From Cricetomys ansorgei (taxonomy: Eukaryota; Chordata; Mammalia; Rodentia; Nesomyidae): 64,000 nucleotides of DNA. Positions within the stretch are counted from its first letter, which is position 1, and the number at the start of each line of letters is the position of its first letter. A program made the translations under genes and the position numbers. Location of the stretch: assembly GCA_026225945.1 (NCBI GenBank), contig JAMJFZ010001262.1, positions 930,001 through 994,000 of the forward strand, written 5' to 3'. Positions 1 through 11,690 of this stretch are shown here, one piece after another. The notes under the pieces were generated by a model, which saw nothing but the letters and a program-made list of their open reading frames with translations, had not been told where the DNA came from and did not search any database.

Positions 1-820
1 AATATATTAAATTATGCACTCTACCCAGCACATTCAGAAAGGCACACTTACACCTTCCTTGGCTCAATTAAATGTTCTAACTCCTAAGAAAAGAATGTGT
101 AAATATTCTTGTTCATCAAACCATCTTCACTAAAACAACTCAAAGCTCAGGAATGAACAGTCTAAACTGATAATTCTTCTGGGGCCTGATTTTCATAACT
201 GAAAAAGTCTTAAATCTCAATTCAACTTCCGTCTAGGGAAAAGAGAAAAAAAAAACTTTAAAAAGAGTTGTAAAGCCTTACTTCCTATTATCACATTCCA
301 AATATTACATATTGGGGGCTCAGATTACAACACATGAATTTGTAAGGAGCACAAACACTCAGACAACAGAAAAATCAGAAATAAATATTCTATACTTTTG
401 TATCCTTTCATGGCTCAATGGTAAAGTAATTGTTTTGTCTGGAGGCAGTGTGGAAATGTTCTAACATGCATTAAAACATTTCTTTAAAACTACCAAAGAA
501 GTATAGAAATCGCAAGCACCATCCTGGTTTATAATATTCCCTACTCAGTAGCCCTACATAGTAATCATTTTTAAAAAAAGATTTAAGAAGAGGAGGGGAG
601 AGGAAAAGAACAAACGAAGGAACATACATACATACATATATACATAAATGTAAATAAATAATAAAATTCTGCAAGCCTAAATGTAAACATAATTCTCTAT
701 TGTATCAGTAAGTATAGAATGAACTAACAACTTTGAAAATCATTTGACTACAAAATGCAAATACTTCTGGGCAATGGGAAAGAATATTGCTTTGAAACAA
801 TGCTTAAAATAGTTTCTCTT
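1..820. other. No recognised feature
   Basis: AT-rich intronic sequence. A short CATA-rich stretch lies near 622-660; otherwise nothing identified. Confidence 0.6.
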
Positions 821-1022
821 GGAGCTGAAGAAATGGCCCAGTGGTTACAAGCATACCCAGAAGACCTGAGTTTGACTCTTAGCATCCACATGGTGACTCA
901 CAACCATCTGTAACTCCAGTCCCAGGGCATCCAACACCATCTTCTGGCCTCTGTGGGTATTTCACGCACATAGGGCACAGACATACACACAGGCAAAACA
1001 TCTATTTATTAAAATACGAGTA
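821..1022 (+). mobile_element. B2-type SINE
   Basis: tRNA-derived head (GAAATGGCCCAGTGGTTACA), middle ACATGGTGACTCACAACCATC, and an A-rich 3' end; moderately diverged. Confidence 0.8.
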
Positions 1023-1052
1023 AGGTAAAAAGTATAATCAACTTTTCCTCTT

Positions 1053-1168
1053 GCCCTGGCAAGGTTATTAAGGCTTATCTGGGCACTTGAGAGACAGAGG
1101 CAGTGGATCTGCAACTTCAAGGCTAGCTTGGTCTACACAGTTGAGTGCCTGGCTAGCCAGAGCTCTCA
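1053..1168 (+). mobile_element. B1 SINE, diverged
   Basis: Has GAGAGACAGAGGCAGTGGAT and GGCTAGCTTGGTCTACACAG, the B1 core, with a damaged 5' end and no clear A-tail. Confidence 0.65.
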
Positions 1169-1639
1169 AATGTTGTTGTTTTCTCCTCAGACCCCATATG
1201 TTGTATTTTAAATAAACTCTTTGCTTATTGTGGGCCTCTAACTTCTACACATACACAAAAATATTTACTCTCATTTATTTACTAAATGCTTTATTTTCAT
1301 CATCTATTTGTTTGCTTACTTGTTTAGGTAATGTTCAAAAATAATTTTTGCCAAATCAGATCAAGAACATAAAGACAAAAACAAAAAACAAAAAAACTAA
1401 GAATGCTAAGTTAAATAACAAAAATGGTGTCAGAATCAGAATATTAACTTTTCACAAAAAGATTGCATAATAGGAAAAGGATGTAAACTTTTTTACTTTT
1501 ACCTCTAAAGAACTCTAATTCTGATACCAAAATTAGACAGTGACATATTGAGATATATAACTAGACTAAGCTAAATTGAGATGTTCCTTCTCTGAAGCGT
1601 TCACCAGCTCCCAGTCTACTTATTCAATAATTTCTTGCT

Positions 1640-1830
1640 CTAGACACTGTATACACATTATTCCACTTAATTATCACAATCATCCGGCTGGTATGCATTA
1701 ATATATCTGCTAAACTCCAACTCAGAGAAAATGGTTACCTAGTTGTTCAAGGTAAACAAAGCAATTCAATGGCCAAGCTCAGCTGAAAATATGGTCTGGC
1801 TCTACAAGATGTGATCACTACCATGTTGAG
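1640..1830 (-). mobile_element. MIR SINE
   Basis: Antisense MIR: a TTATTCCACTTAATTATCACAA segment followed by a diverged core near the ACTCAGAGAAAATGGTTACC stretch. Confidence 0.55.
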
Positions 1831-2089
1831 TTGCTCGTGTCACCCACCACCTCTCTTTAACACCCACTTTATATACACTGCCTTCTTGAATCCACTTAAT
1901 CCTGAGTGAGACGAATATCAACACTTTTATGTTAATGAACAGAAAGGCAAAGACTTGCAGAGGCTATGAACTTTCAAGGATTGACCTTTGAAGTCCATGA
2001 CTCAAAGCCTATATGGTCTTTGCAATGTATCATGCTCCTTTCAATGCTAATGTTCACCTTTCCCTATACAAGAAAAAATAATAATAGTA

Positions 2090-2091
<2 letters not shown>

Positions 2092-2133
<42 letters not shown>

Positions 2134-2135
2134 CA
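2092..2135. repeat. (TG)n with (CG)n end
   Basis: About 18 TG dinucleotides running into GCGCGCGC; alternating purine-pyrimidine, Z-DNA prone. Confidence 0.95.
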
Positions 2136-2177
2136 GGAAGATCAAGTCACACCTGATTTTCATGATAAACAAAACTT

Positions 2178-2382
2178 GGGGACAGAGACATAACACCTAG
2201 TTATGAGCACTTGCTGCTCTTGCAGAGGACCCAGGTTCAATTCCTACCACTCACAACCCTCTGAAACTCTAGTTCCCAGGGGTCCATTGTTTTCTTCTGA
2301 CCTTTGTAGGCACCAAGCAGGCCTGTGGTGCACATACAAAGCAATCACAAAATAAAATTAATAAATCTAATTTTTCAAAAAC
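2178..2382 (+). mobile_element. B2-type SINE
   Basis: GAGCACTTGCTGCTCTTGCA and GAGGACCCAGGTTCAATTCC are the tRNA-like promoter part; it ends in an AATAAAATTAATAAA-type tail. Confidence 0.85.
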
Positions 2383-2394
2383 AAGTAGCTACAT

Positions 2395-2595
2395 CTTGAT
2401 CCAGAGCCCAAGGCAGAAATACAACTAAGTGGAAATGGCATGGCTTTTAAAACCTCAAATCCTACCCTCAAGTGACACACCTCCTCCAACAAGGCCACAC
2501 TTACTAATCCTTCCCTAGTTCCATCAACTGGGAAGCAAGAACTCAAATGCATGGAGGGGGGCGGTGCATTCACATTCAAACCACCACACATTGTT
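2395..2595. repeat. Rodent interspersed repeat, class uncertain
   Basis: Contains AAGTGACACACCTCCTCCAA and CAAGGCCACACTTACTAATC, phrases I associate with a common rodent repeat that often ends in TTCAAACCACCACA. I cannot assign its class. Confidence 0.45.
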
Positions 2596-2627
2596 CTAAT
2601 TTTTTAATTGGGGATGAGGATGAGGGT

Positions 2628-2656
2628 GGTTGTGTGTGTGCGCGCGTGTGCGCACC
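2628..2656. repeat. TG/CG alternating tract
   Basis: TTGTGTGTGTGCGCGCGTGTGCGCAC; short, Z-DNA prone. Confidence 0.9.
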
Positions 2657-2879
2657 TTTTATGTGAAAGATTTATGTTCAGGTGCCTTCAAGAACCAAGT
2701 GGGTGAGAAGATACACACTGAAAGCACAGGGTCTGGCCTCTCTTGGCATGTATCGATACCACTTAAGGAGATTCAAATTCAGTATTTTGTAGGGGGAAAA
2801 GGAGGACTCTGGTACATGAATGAAGTAGGAATGAAGACTACACCTCCAGATCTAATGCACAGGACCAAATAAAACCAAA

Positions 2880-4600
2880 CATCTATCAAGCTTTTCACAA
2901 TGTCTTTGGACAGCAGAAAAATGTTATCAAGTCCAATTATCTGGAATTCACTCAAGATCTTCTAGGCTCCTCTACAGGGCTTGGATCACTTCTCTGCTCT
3001 GCCCTCTGCAGCACACACAGTTTTCTCCAGGCTCCAGCTGGCTTCACTCTACATCAGTTGCTGTTCTTGGTACTCATCCCTTGGTACTGGCATCTCAAAA
3101 ACTGCTGGGGTCCTTTGCTGCAACTGGGCTGCACTTTCACCAAAAGCCTCTCATAGGCTCTCTTCATGGTGCCAAGTCTCAACTTTTTTACATGACCCCT
3201 TTAATCTGGGCCTTTAACTGCCACTGAGGCTGCACTTTCACCAATGGCCTCTCCTGGGATCTCTTCATTGTGCCAAGCCTCAACTTCTTTACATGACCCC
3301 TTCATCTGGGCCTTCAACTACCAATGAGGCTGTGCTTTTACCAATAGCCTCTCCTGGCTCAGCAGCTCTCCATGACCCTTTCATGCCTTCAAAACCAGCG
3401 TTAGCTGGGTGACTCCTACAGTACCAAGTTCAGCTGCCAGACTGAGATAAGACCTCGGTCAATTCTGGAAAACAGTTTCTATGTGCTGACCCTGAGGAAG
3501 CACTTTCCAGGTTTTAAGATAGAGTCTGGTTTGCTAGAAAAATAACTGGTCACTTTGTCTGCAGTAGGAGTCCCCTTGTGGGTGGAGTTCCTTTGTGGGT
3601 GGAGTTAGCAGCAGCAGCAGCAGCATCTGGACAGCTTGTCTTTCTCTTAGTCAGGTTTTCAGGAAAAACAAAAACAAAAACAAAAAAACTGGTCAGTTTA
3701 ACTAAGTGGCTTTTTGGCTCCAAGCTGCAACTTCCACAACAGGAGGTCCCGCACCGGTGGGAAGAGTCTCCAATTGAAACATTCTGGTGGTTTGACTTTT
3801 TTTCTAACCACTGCTAATGGAAAACACACACCCTTCTTCATAGTCCTCAAACACAACATCTTGAGCTTCACACAGATACAACACAGCTATCAGAAAAGTC
3901 AGTTTGTGAAACAGTAAGCTACCTCCAGTGGCAGGAGGGAGTGTTAGCTCCATGATCAGGAAAAGCAGTTAAGAACTCTGCTTTTTCTTGCTCCTAGCTG
4001 AATTTTTTATCTCTAAGGACCTCCATTCTGTGGCTCTCACCTCGGAACTTTTTTCCTCATTTATTTATTACTTTCATAGCCTTTTCCCTTCAGAGAGGCT
4101 TATCTTCTTTCTCTCCTCTTCCTTCAAGAGCCTTCAATTAACACCTTAATCTCTGTGCTCTGGTAGCTTCCGAGTGTACATTACTGGACACTGAGGTCTA
4201 TAGTTTCTTTTTCTTCTTTCTTATCTTCATGTTGAATTAGCTGGTGTGATGTCCTGTCCCACACTGATGTGCCATTTGTAGTTGTTCACTGCTGTTGGCT
4301 TACCAAGAGGGACATGGAGGCACTTCCATATCTGCAAACTCTGCCAGACCTCAGCAATGGGAACCACCATCCTGGCCAGCGCCAGACTCAACAGTAGAAC
4401 CTTGAGCATCTCCGCTCAAGTGTTTTTATTCTTTCAGAACTCCTCAGGTATTCTACTGATAGCACATGCAGATCATTAGCAATTAAATAACTCCCACAGA
4501 AATCCAACACCTGCAAACAATACAAAATGCCTAGACAGCCCTCACCCAACAGTGCATAAACCAGTTTCAAACATAACTAAAAATAAACTTCCCCAACAGT
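2880..4600. repeat. Composite old repeat block, rodent type
   Basis: Contains phrases I recall from high-copy rodent repeats (ACCAATGGCCTCTCCTGG, GTGCCAAGCCTCAACTTC, GCTGACCCTGAGGAAGCACT). A GCA run lies at 3608-3626. It is not clearly an LTR and has no long ORF. It may be ERV-derived or a non-LTR 5' fragment; class unknown. Confidence 0.4.
3127..3425. repeat. ~100-bp tandem triplication
   Basis: The phrase GGCTGCACTTTCACCAA and its variant GGCTGTGCTTTTACCAA begin at about 3127, 3228 and 3328, a period of 100-101 bp. Copies share CTCTTCAT..GTGCCAAG, ACATGACCCC and ATCTGGGCCTT. The third copy decays after CTCTCCTGG. Confidence 0.85.
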
Positions 4601-5160
4601 GTACCTTGAAATAAATAGCTCCACCTCTATGAAAGGGAGTAAGCGTGCCAGGATGATACCACAGGAATAAACCCATCAACATGTTCTTCCTTAAATTACA
4701 AAAGCCCAACACAGGGCAAAGTCACATGTGACAAACATTGTTCACTCTATCACAAAACTGCCACCCTAGTAGGGGGGGGAAAAATGCAGACTTCTTTCTT
4801 TTTACTGGAAAAAGTTGGGCTAAACAAAAAGTTTCTTTCATCAATCTAGATTTAATCCCATCACACTTCCCTTTCAACAAATGAAAATAGTTACCCTCAT
4901 TATAACTGTAAAGTCCCCTCATCCTGAAGCTGCATACTCATTATCATTCTGTGCCAGGAAACACATGTTCATTCTAGGTCCAAGGAATACTGTATTAGAC
5001 AGGCAGTTTAACCAGCTAAGCCATGAAGCCTGGCCCAAGAAATGTTTTAACAAACTCTTGTAAACTTCAATACAAAAAGCTACCGAGGGGGATAAGAATC
5101 AAAATTCCATCTGAATTTTAACTTTTTTAAAAGCATTAGCTAAAACTGTACATCATGAAT
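4600..5160. other. No recognised feature
   Basis: Single-copy-looking intron sequence; nothing identified. Confidence 0.5.
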
Positions 5161-5167
5161 AAATTGA

Positions 5168-5312
5168 AGCTGGGCAGTGCTTTAGTCCCAGCACTCAGGA
5201 GGCAGAGGCAGGCTGATCTCTGCGAGTTCAAGGCCAGCCTGGTCTACAGAGTGAATTTCAGTACAGCCAGAGTAACATCAGAGAAAACCTTTCTCAAAAA
5301 AACAAAAAAGAA
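5168..5312 (+). mobile_element. B1 SINE
   Basis: Full-length B1: GCTGGGCAGTG head, CCCAGCACTCAGGAGGCAGA, CAAGGCCAGCCTGGTCTACA, then an A-rich tail. Confidence 0.9.
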
Positions 5313-5804
5313 TAAATTGAAGTTAAATTCTCTTCAGAGGTTAGTGGGTGAGTGAGTAGGTAGATGATGAAGTTTGAATACTGTAAACTATAATCTATAT
5401 CTCATTTACCAATTTTATAGTTAAGATCTGTATCATTTCATCTTTCCCCTTAAAATTTAATGCTAAGAAATTCAATACATTCTGTTTTTAGCTAGCAAGA
5501 CATTAGGAAGAGGAGTTACATTCTGATGAGTGTGATGTGGGAGGTGAATGTTCTTCCTAAAGTAGAAGTGAAACTAAGCATCTCCTAAGAAATCTCAAAA
5601 ATGATTTTATCAAGAAACAAATAATAGTATGATTTCCTTTCATTACTAATCTGACTCACAATGAGGATATAAACTTTTACCCATACAGTATAATATTGCT
5701 AAGACAGAAGAGCAGATGGCTAGCACAATGGCTAGGGTGAAGCTGAAGAAAGAAAACCCAATCAAGGAGCAACCAGTCTTTTCTAAATGAGAAACAAAAA
5801 GGCT

Positions 5805-5940
5805 AACGTACTTGTAACCCACACTCTTGAGGTTGAATGGGGAGAAGCATGAGTTTGAGGTAGCCTGGACTACACAGAGAGAACTGAGAAAAAGAATAGA
5901 GGGAAGAGAGAAGGAGAAAGAAGGGGAGAAGGGAGAGAGG
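5805..5940 (+). mobile_element. B1 fragment followed by GA-rich tail
   Basis: GAGTTTGAGGTAGCCTGGACTACACAGAG resembles the B1 3' half; a GA-rich purine tract follows to about 5940. Weak. Confidence 0.4.
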
Positions 5941-6537
5941 CCTCACACAAGCTAACCATCTGTGCTGAATGTCTTACCATCTGTCTGAAACAGTTTGAAT
6001 ATAACTTCTTGAAATGATTTATAGGGCTGAGATTCGTGAGTACAAACACAATACCCATATTTTTTCTCATTGATTAAATAAATATTCCATTTGACAGCTA
6101 ATCAAGGGCACACTAAGGACACCTTAGGTATTTCATAAAAGTATGACTAAATACAAGAATCTACAAGTCTTTTACTGAAGTCAATTATACTGACTTTGCT
6201 TTATGTACATAGTCTTTACTAGAGCAAAGAGCTACAAAGCAAAGACTGAGAAGTCTACACCACTTAGTGCATTCGTTAATGTCAGCTATACAACAGTCAA
6301 AACCAAGCAGTCCTGGAAATCTCAAATGAGGGTGTACAGGATCCTTTTGTGTGCTGCCAGAGACAATGTAAGTGTACTCCTCTGAAGGACAATTTAGTAT
6401 TATTTATCAAGAACTTTACAAACTGGAATTACAATAATTTCACTTCTAAAACCAACATTCAATTAACAAAATGATGAAAGACTATCCACTCATACAGACT
6501 TGGTATAATGCAGCCTTTTAAAAATCACACCCTGTGA

Positions 6538-6689
6538 GGCTGGAAAGATGACTCAGTAGTTAAAGTCACTTTCTGATATTCCAGAAGTTTGTTCACAACA
6601 CCCACATCAGACAATTTACAACTGCCTATAACTCCAGCTCTACCGGCTCCTACATCCTCGCTGGCCTCTACAGACAGACATATACACAT

Positions 6690-6720
<31 letters not shown>

Positions 6721-6735
6721 AAACAAATATTTTTC
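6538..6735 (+). mobile_element. B2/B3-type SINE with CA tail
   Basis: GGCTGGAAAGATGACTCAGT head; the 3' part includes a (CA)n tract at about 6696-6721. Confidence 0.8.
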
Positions 6736-6767
6736 AAGCAGGATTTTTTTTAATATCTATCTTACTT

Positions 6768-6772
<5 letters not shown>

Positions 6773-6822
<50 letters not shown>

Positions 6823-6831
6823 CGCGTGTGC
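6773..6831. repeat. (TG)n with CG end
   Basis: About 20 TG units, then TATGTGCGCGCGCGTGTG. It lies where the tail of the adjoining antisense B2 would be. Confidence 0.95.
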
Positions 6832-7158
6832 ATAGGCGTGCGCCAGCAGAGATCAGAGGCATCAGATCCCCTGAAGCTAAAGTTTTCGGTGATTGTGATC
6901 TACCTGATATGGGTGCTAGGAATCAAACTCAGGTCCTCTGGAAGAGTAACATATGCTTTCTTCCTCCACCCCCGAACCCCTAGACAGTGCCTCTGTTGTA
7001 ACTCTGGCTGTCCTGAAACTCACTCTGTAGACCAGGTTGGCCTCGAACTCACAGAGATCCGTGCCTGCCTCTGTCTCCCGAGTGCTGGGACTAAAGGCGT
7101 GCGTTACCATTGCCCAGCTGCAACTTATGCTCTTAACCACTGAAGCATCTCTCCAGCC
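6832..7158 (-). mobile_element. B2-type SINE split by a B1
   Basis: Antisense B2 body at 6832-6961 (GGTGCTAGGAATCAAACTCA, GTCCTCTGGAAGAG), interrupted, and resuming with its head at about 7122-7158 (TGCTCTTAACCACTGAAGCA, TCTCTCCAGCC). The interruption is the B1 at 6976-7121. Confidence 0.85.
6976..7121 (-). mobile_element. B1 SINE inserted in a B2
   Basis: Antisense B1: CTGTAGACCAGGTTGGCCTC, CTCCCGAGTGCTGGGACTAA, ending GTTACCATTGCCCAGCT. Flanked by near-identical copies AACATATGCTTTCT (6948-6961) and AACTTATGCTCTT (7122-7134), the target-site duplication. Confidence 0.85.
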
Positions 7159-7159
7159 A

Positions 7160-7798
7160 AAAAAGAAATAATAAATTTCCAAAAAGGAAATAATGTACTT
7201 CAAAATTTTTTTAAATAACACTACAAAAAATAGGCTGTTGAATATTCTTTATGAATATGAAAAATGCATAAAAATAGGAAGTAAACTCTAAATGTCACTA
7301 TGATATTGTGTTTTGTTTTTGGCTTTCGCCAAAGTACATGTTTGTGTTTATAGAACTACTTGACAGAAAAGCCCTAGTACCTTAGCATATAGTTCTCAAC
7401 AGTGGTTGCCAAGGTCAGCATGCCTGAAATGTTACAAGAATCTGAAAATCTTCCCTTGGAATGAAAATAACTTTAATTGTATTCCTTCTATTTACTGATG
7501 ATGCTAAGTGCTCATGTGATTTGAAAAATCACTTTAAGTAAGTCTGCACAGGTGGATCAATGTGTTATGGCACAGAAGAAAAGGGTTTGTCATGATCTGC
7601 ATCTGAGTACCAGATGCTCTCTAATTGGAGAGATGATGTAAAAATCCAAAAATTAGAAAAAATAAAAATAGAAAGAAGAGCTAGCAAACCTTGACATATT
7701 TTCCACATTATCAACAGTCCTTCATATATTGCGGCTTTGCACCCTTCAGCCATACATACCTCTGAGCTTTTAAAATACTTTGCCTGGAAATGTAGTTT
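7160..7798. other. No recognised feature
   Basis: AT-rich intron; nothing identified. Confidence 0.5.
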
Positions 7799-7799
7799 T

Positions 7800-8028
7800 T
7801 ATGGCTAGAGAAATGGCTCAGAAATTAAAGAGCACTGGGTGCTTTTCCAGAGGACCCAGGTTCAATTCTCAGCACCATCTGACAGCTACCAACCATCTGT
7901 AATTCCAGTTCCAGAGGATCCAACACCCTCTTTCTGACCTCTGGGGGCACTGCACATATGTAATACATAGATATACTTGTAGGCAAAACACCCATACACA
8001 TAAAGATAATAAAAAAATAAAATGTTAA
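7800..8028 (+). mobile_element. B2-type SINE
   Basis: GGCTAGAGAAATGGCTCAGA head, CAGAGGACCCAGGTTCAATT, CATCTGTAATTCCAGTTCCA, and an AATAAAAAAATAAAA tail. Confidence 0.9.
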
Positions 8029-8518
8029 AAAATACTTGTTTAAAAAGAAATGCAATTAGTAGCTGCGTAAGAGTTTTAAGAAGTGCCAAGAAGTGGTAAT
8101 CTACCATAATACAGTACACTCAGGACTGCATGTCCAAGGAATGAGCCAAGCTACAAGGACAAACACTAACCAACATTATCTACCTTCTGTACAAAGTTTG
8201 TATGTCAATAGTCTATAGAAATTCTACACTTTTGTGCTTCCATTGGAGTGTGCAGATTTCCAAATCACTGAGTAGCTAATCTATCACAACTGCTAATGAA
8301 TGCTGGATGGACAGATCAATATAATCAATGAAAATTGGTCATGACTTTTTTTTACAGACCCATGCTATATAAAGGTTTCTACTGCAACAGGAATCTGAAC
8401 CATGGTCATTAAAAGTACAGTTACTTTTTGTCATTGTAATTGTGACTATGCTGAGCACAGTTTGTTCAGCACCATTTCTAGTAAATTTATAACTTACCAA
8501 TTAAGAGAAGATTTGTAC

Positions 8519-8630
8519 TGAGCATGGTGTCATAAGCTTTTATTCCCACCAATCAGGAAACTGAGGCAAAAGGACCTCAAGTTCCAGGCCAACTTTGGTT
8601 ACATAAAGACATCAGTCTCAAAGACAAGAA
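8519..8630 (+). mobile_element. B1-related SINE, old
   Basis: GAGCATGGTGTCATAAGCTT head and GGCCAACTTTGGTTACATAA; heavily diverged. Confidence 0.6.
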
Positions 8631-8633
8631 TGA

Positions 8634-8832
8634 ATGGGCAAGGTGGTCCACAAGCCTGAGGACCATAGTTTGGTCCCAAGAACAGACAAAACGGTAGAAG
8701 AAGAGAACAGTCTGCACAAAGTTGTCTTCTGTCCATCATGTGTTCACCATGGAACATCAGCACCACATACGCACATCATGCACACACATAGATACACTAT
8801 TTTTTAATGAAGTAAAAAAAAAAAGAAGAACA
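8634..8832 (+). mobile_element. B3-type SINE
   Basis: Diverged tRNA-like head, then GAACAGTCTGCACAAAGTTG and TCTTCTGTCCATCATGTG, the B3 'AGTTGTCCTCTGACC' region, with an A-rich tail. Confidence 0.65.
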
Positions 8833-8834
8833 AA

Positions 8835-10300
8835 GAGAAGGTTCCAAGAGAAGAGGAAATGATACCACTGTTATTCAAAATGTTAGCTATATGTTGCCTA
8901 GAACTTAGTAACAAATGATACTGAGCTGTATATTCAGGGTTTTGCTTTTTTTCCAAGCTTCTTTCAATCATAGAATCATACACAAGTCTCGCTTTATGAC
9001 ACTTGCCAATTGAGTTTCACCCATAAACAGAGAGGCTTTGGCTGAGGATAAGTCTATCACACAAGAGAATCTAGACAAGATGTAAACTGCTTCTTAAGGC
9101 AAATGGTACTTTTTTTCCATTTCTGATAGAGATAGAAAAATTTCTTCCGAAAGAATAGGTTTTAGAATACCACTGAATTTGTTATACTGCCTGTATTTTA
9201 CTACAATTAAATGTAAGAGACAGGCATGATACTGAGTGGTTACTCAGTATTGGTACACGTGAAATAAGTGACTAAAAAGCAGCAGATGGCATCTAAACCA
9301 CATACAGATACAAGGGAGTGTGTGGTTCAGTGTTGCCCCCCTTTTCCATAAAGAAGCAGAAGGCATTCAGATTTATTCTAATGTCTATTTCACATTAAAA
9401 TAAAACATACAAAATGTAACAATAAACTACGTGATTCAAAAACCTAAGACTTGTAACCTTGATAATTTACAAGAGTATGTTAGTTATAACTATAATTTAG
9501 TCTATGTCTAGGGCAAAGAATAGATTGTCTCTATCAAAAGTCTTCCCACAAAGTTTTTAACTGATAAACTGCAAATTATAACTTTTTTCATTATATGAAG
9601 ATGAAGCAGTTCTATATTTTGTGATAAAAGCGTTTCTACGCATACGATCATAAGCTGAGTCTAAAATACAGGTACTCAACAGTCAAGAACTGGCATTACC
9701 TTTATCCTAAATCCATGGGAACAGAGATGAAGGGTTTTTAGAGAAGAATGATCTACTCAACAGAATTGTGTTTTAAATGGTTTACATGAGCTATGATGTG
9801 AACAACCTTCTTAACTCAGAAATCAGACAAAAATCAAAGTTCAAATCGATACCAAATATAATACTGTAGGAAATACAGCACATAATTATCAACAGAAAGG
9901 CAGTTCAGATAAATGCCTGCTACTTCTTGACCAGAATTAAATGGCAAATCTACACTTTTATGCTGGTTCAAGAAATTTTCGAGAGCAAGTACAACTTGAG
10001 AAGTTAACAGTTTAAAAGGAATAAAAATGTCACAAGACTGATTTATCTCCCCAGTTCCCAAAAGTAAGCTCTTTTTAACATGGTTTAAAAGATAAACTTC
10101 TAAGAGGATTTACCTGAGTAATGATTTTACTATTGAGACCAAATCTGAAAGCTAAAGTTAACATGCATGGCCTCTAGGACCTGTTAAAAGATGATAGATA
10201 ATCAGTGGGAAATGGTACCTTGGAGGATGGTCCCCTATGATTCTGGCTAAGTTCTAATGCTCCCCTCCTTTATAACGTCCTTTTTCAAAAACAGTCTCCG
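8835..10300. other. No recognised feature
   Basis: About 1.5 kb of AT-rich intron without any recognised SINE or gene. Confidence 0.5.
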
Positions 10301-10314
10301 TCTGTCTATAAACC

Positions 10315-10560
10315 TTCACAAAATGCACTCTTAGGAATAGACTCAACAGAAATGTATACACAGGTTCATTTACCAGAAGACATGCATACAAATGCTCAGA
10401 GCAACACTATTCCTAACCCAATAGCCACAAACAACAAATAGCCCCTAACTTCCATCAATGGTGAAATGGATAGAAGTAGACCTAACCTACAAATATTGGA
10501 AAGTATCATCTATACTAACATGTGTGCTTAAGCAAATGGACACACATGGAATTGGTATAT
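10315..10560 (+). mobile_element. Old L1 fragment (ORF2 3' part)
   Basis: Resembles L1 ORF2 3' end: GAAATGTATACACAGGTTCA, AGCAACACTATTCCTAACCC, CATCAATGGTGAAATGGATA. Highly diverged and 5'/3' truncated. Confidence 0.65.
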
Positions 10561-10660
10561 ATGTGTTGGGAGGGGGATTTAATCTTAATTTTACCTTTGG
10601 ATCTGGTGACTGAGTGAGGGTGCTTTACCACTGAAGTACACCTTCACCCACATCTTCCTT
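10561..10660 (-). mobile_element. Possible ID/B4-like fragment
   Basis: GTGCTTTACCACTGAAGTACACCTTCACCC resembles the antisense tRNA-like A box of ID elements. Weak. Confidence 0.35.
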
Positions 10661-11385
10661 TTCATTACATTTGTCATTTAATTTTCTCACACATTACTTT
10701 TATTTATAAATGTCTCTTACTGCACTGCGCTCATGAACCATAACTCAGTCCGTCTTTCTAATGCTCAGATCTTTAAGACACTACAGCACAAAATCCAGCT
10801 TGTGCAGGTGACCTATGCATTCTCGGTGAACACATGCCAAGTGTCTTTCAGTGTCAGTGCTTGTGCAGGTGACCTGTGCATCCTCAGTGCACATGTGTGT
10901 CTCTGTTTTTAGAGGAGAAAATCCTTGCTCCCTTCAGATGTATCCTTTCAAGCTGCTCACAAACAAATGAAATTCACTGCTTTCATTCTAAGGAAAAAAA
11001 AAAAAAAACTGAGAAGAGGCTCTCTAACTCCTGCTCCATTGCTGGATTCACTGAAACCCCTCACACAGCTCATACCCAAAATAGAAGGAGAAATGGGCAA
11101 ACCACGCAATCTAGTGGAGTCTGACCAAAACTCTTGAAGAATGCTGTGCTTGACTCCATCATATGAATTTCAAACATTCTCCAAGCATCCATTTGGCGTC
11201 CTGTAGTCAAACAGGGAGGGTTAAATGTTTGAGAGTGTCTATTTATACAATAATACTCAAAACAGAAACAACTGAATAGCCACGTACAAAAAAAGAAATC
11301 AAAACCTAGTTATCAATCCTTACCTCAATATTAAAACCCAGAATGGAGCTCTAGCTCAAAACATTAAGAACGTGTAACTTCTAGG
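10660..11385. other. No recognised feature
   Basis: Intron; contains an A run near 10993-11008 and a near-duplicate CTTGTGCAGGTGACCTGTGCAT pair (10799 and 10859, 60 bp apart). Nothing else identified. Confidence 0.5.
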
Positions 11386-11391
11386 CATTAG

Positions 11392-11540
11392 AAGTTGTGC
11401 TGGTGGCACACGAATCCCAGCACTTAGGAAGCAAAGGCAGGTGGATCTCCGAGTTCGAGGTCAACTTGGTCTACAAAGTGAGTTCTGGACATCCAGGGCT
11501 ACACAGAGAACCCCTGTCTCAAAAAACAAAACAAAACAAA
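11392..11540 (+). mobile_element. B1 SINE
   Basis: Has CGAATCCCAGCACTTAGGAAG, GAGTTCGAGGTCAACTTGGT and GGGCTACACAGAGAACCCCT, then an (AAAAC)n tail. Retains CpGs, so relatively young. Confidence 0.85.
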
Positions 11541-11654
11541 ATAGAAGATCAAGAACAAGGGCATATAACTTCTAAAAATAAATCCAGCACAAAATCTAAA
11601 TGGCCCTAGGCTTCACAAAGATTTCTTATGGGTCACACAAAAATCACAACTAAA

Positions 11655-11658
<4 letters not shown>

Positions 11659-11687
<29 letters not shown>
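11659..11687. repeat. (A)29 run
   Basis: Uninterrupted A homopolymer of about 28-29 nt with no recognisable SINE 5' of it. Confidence 0.9.
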
Positions 11688-11689
<2 letters not shown>

Positions 11690-11690
<1 letters not shown>

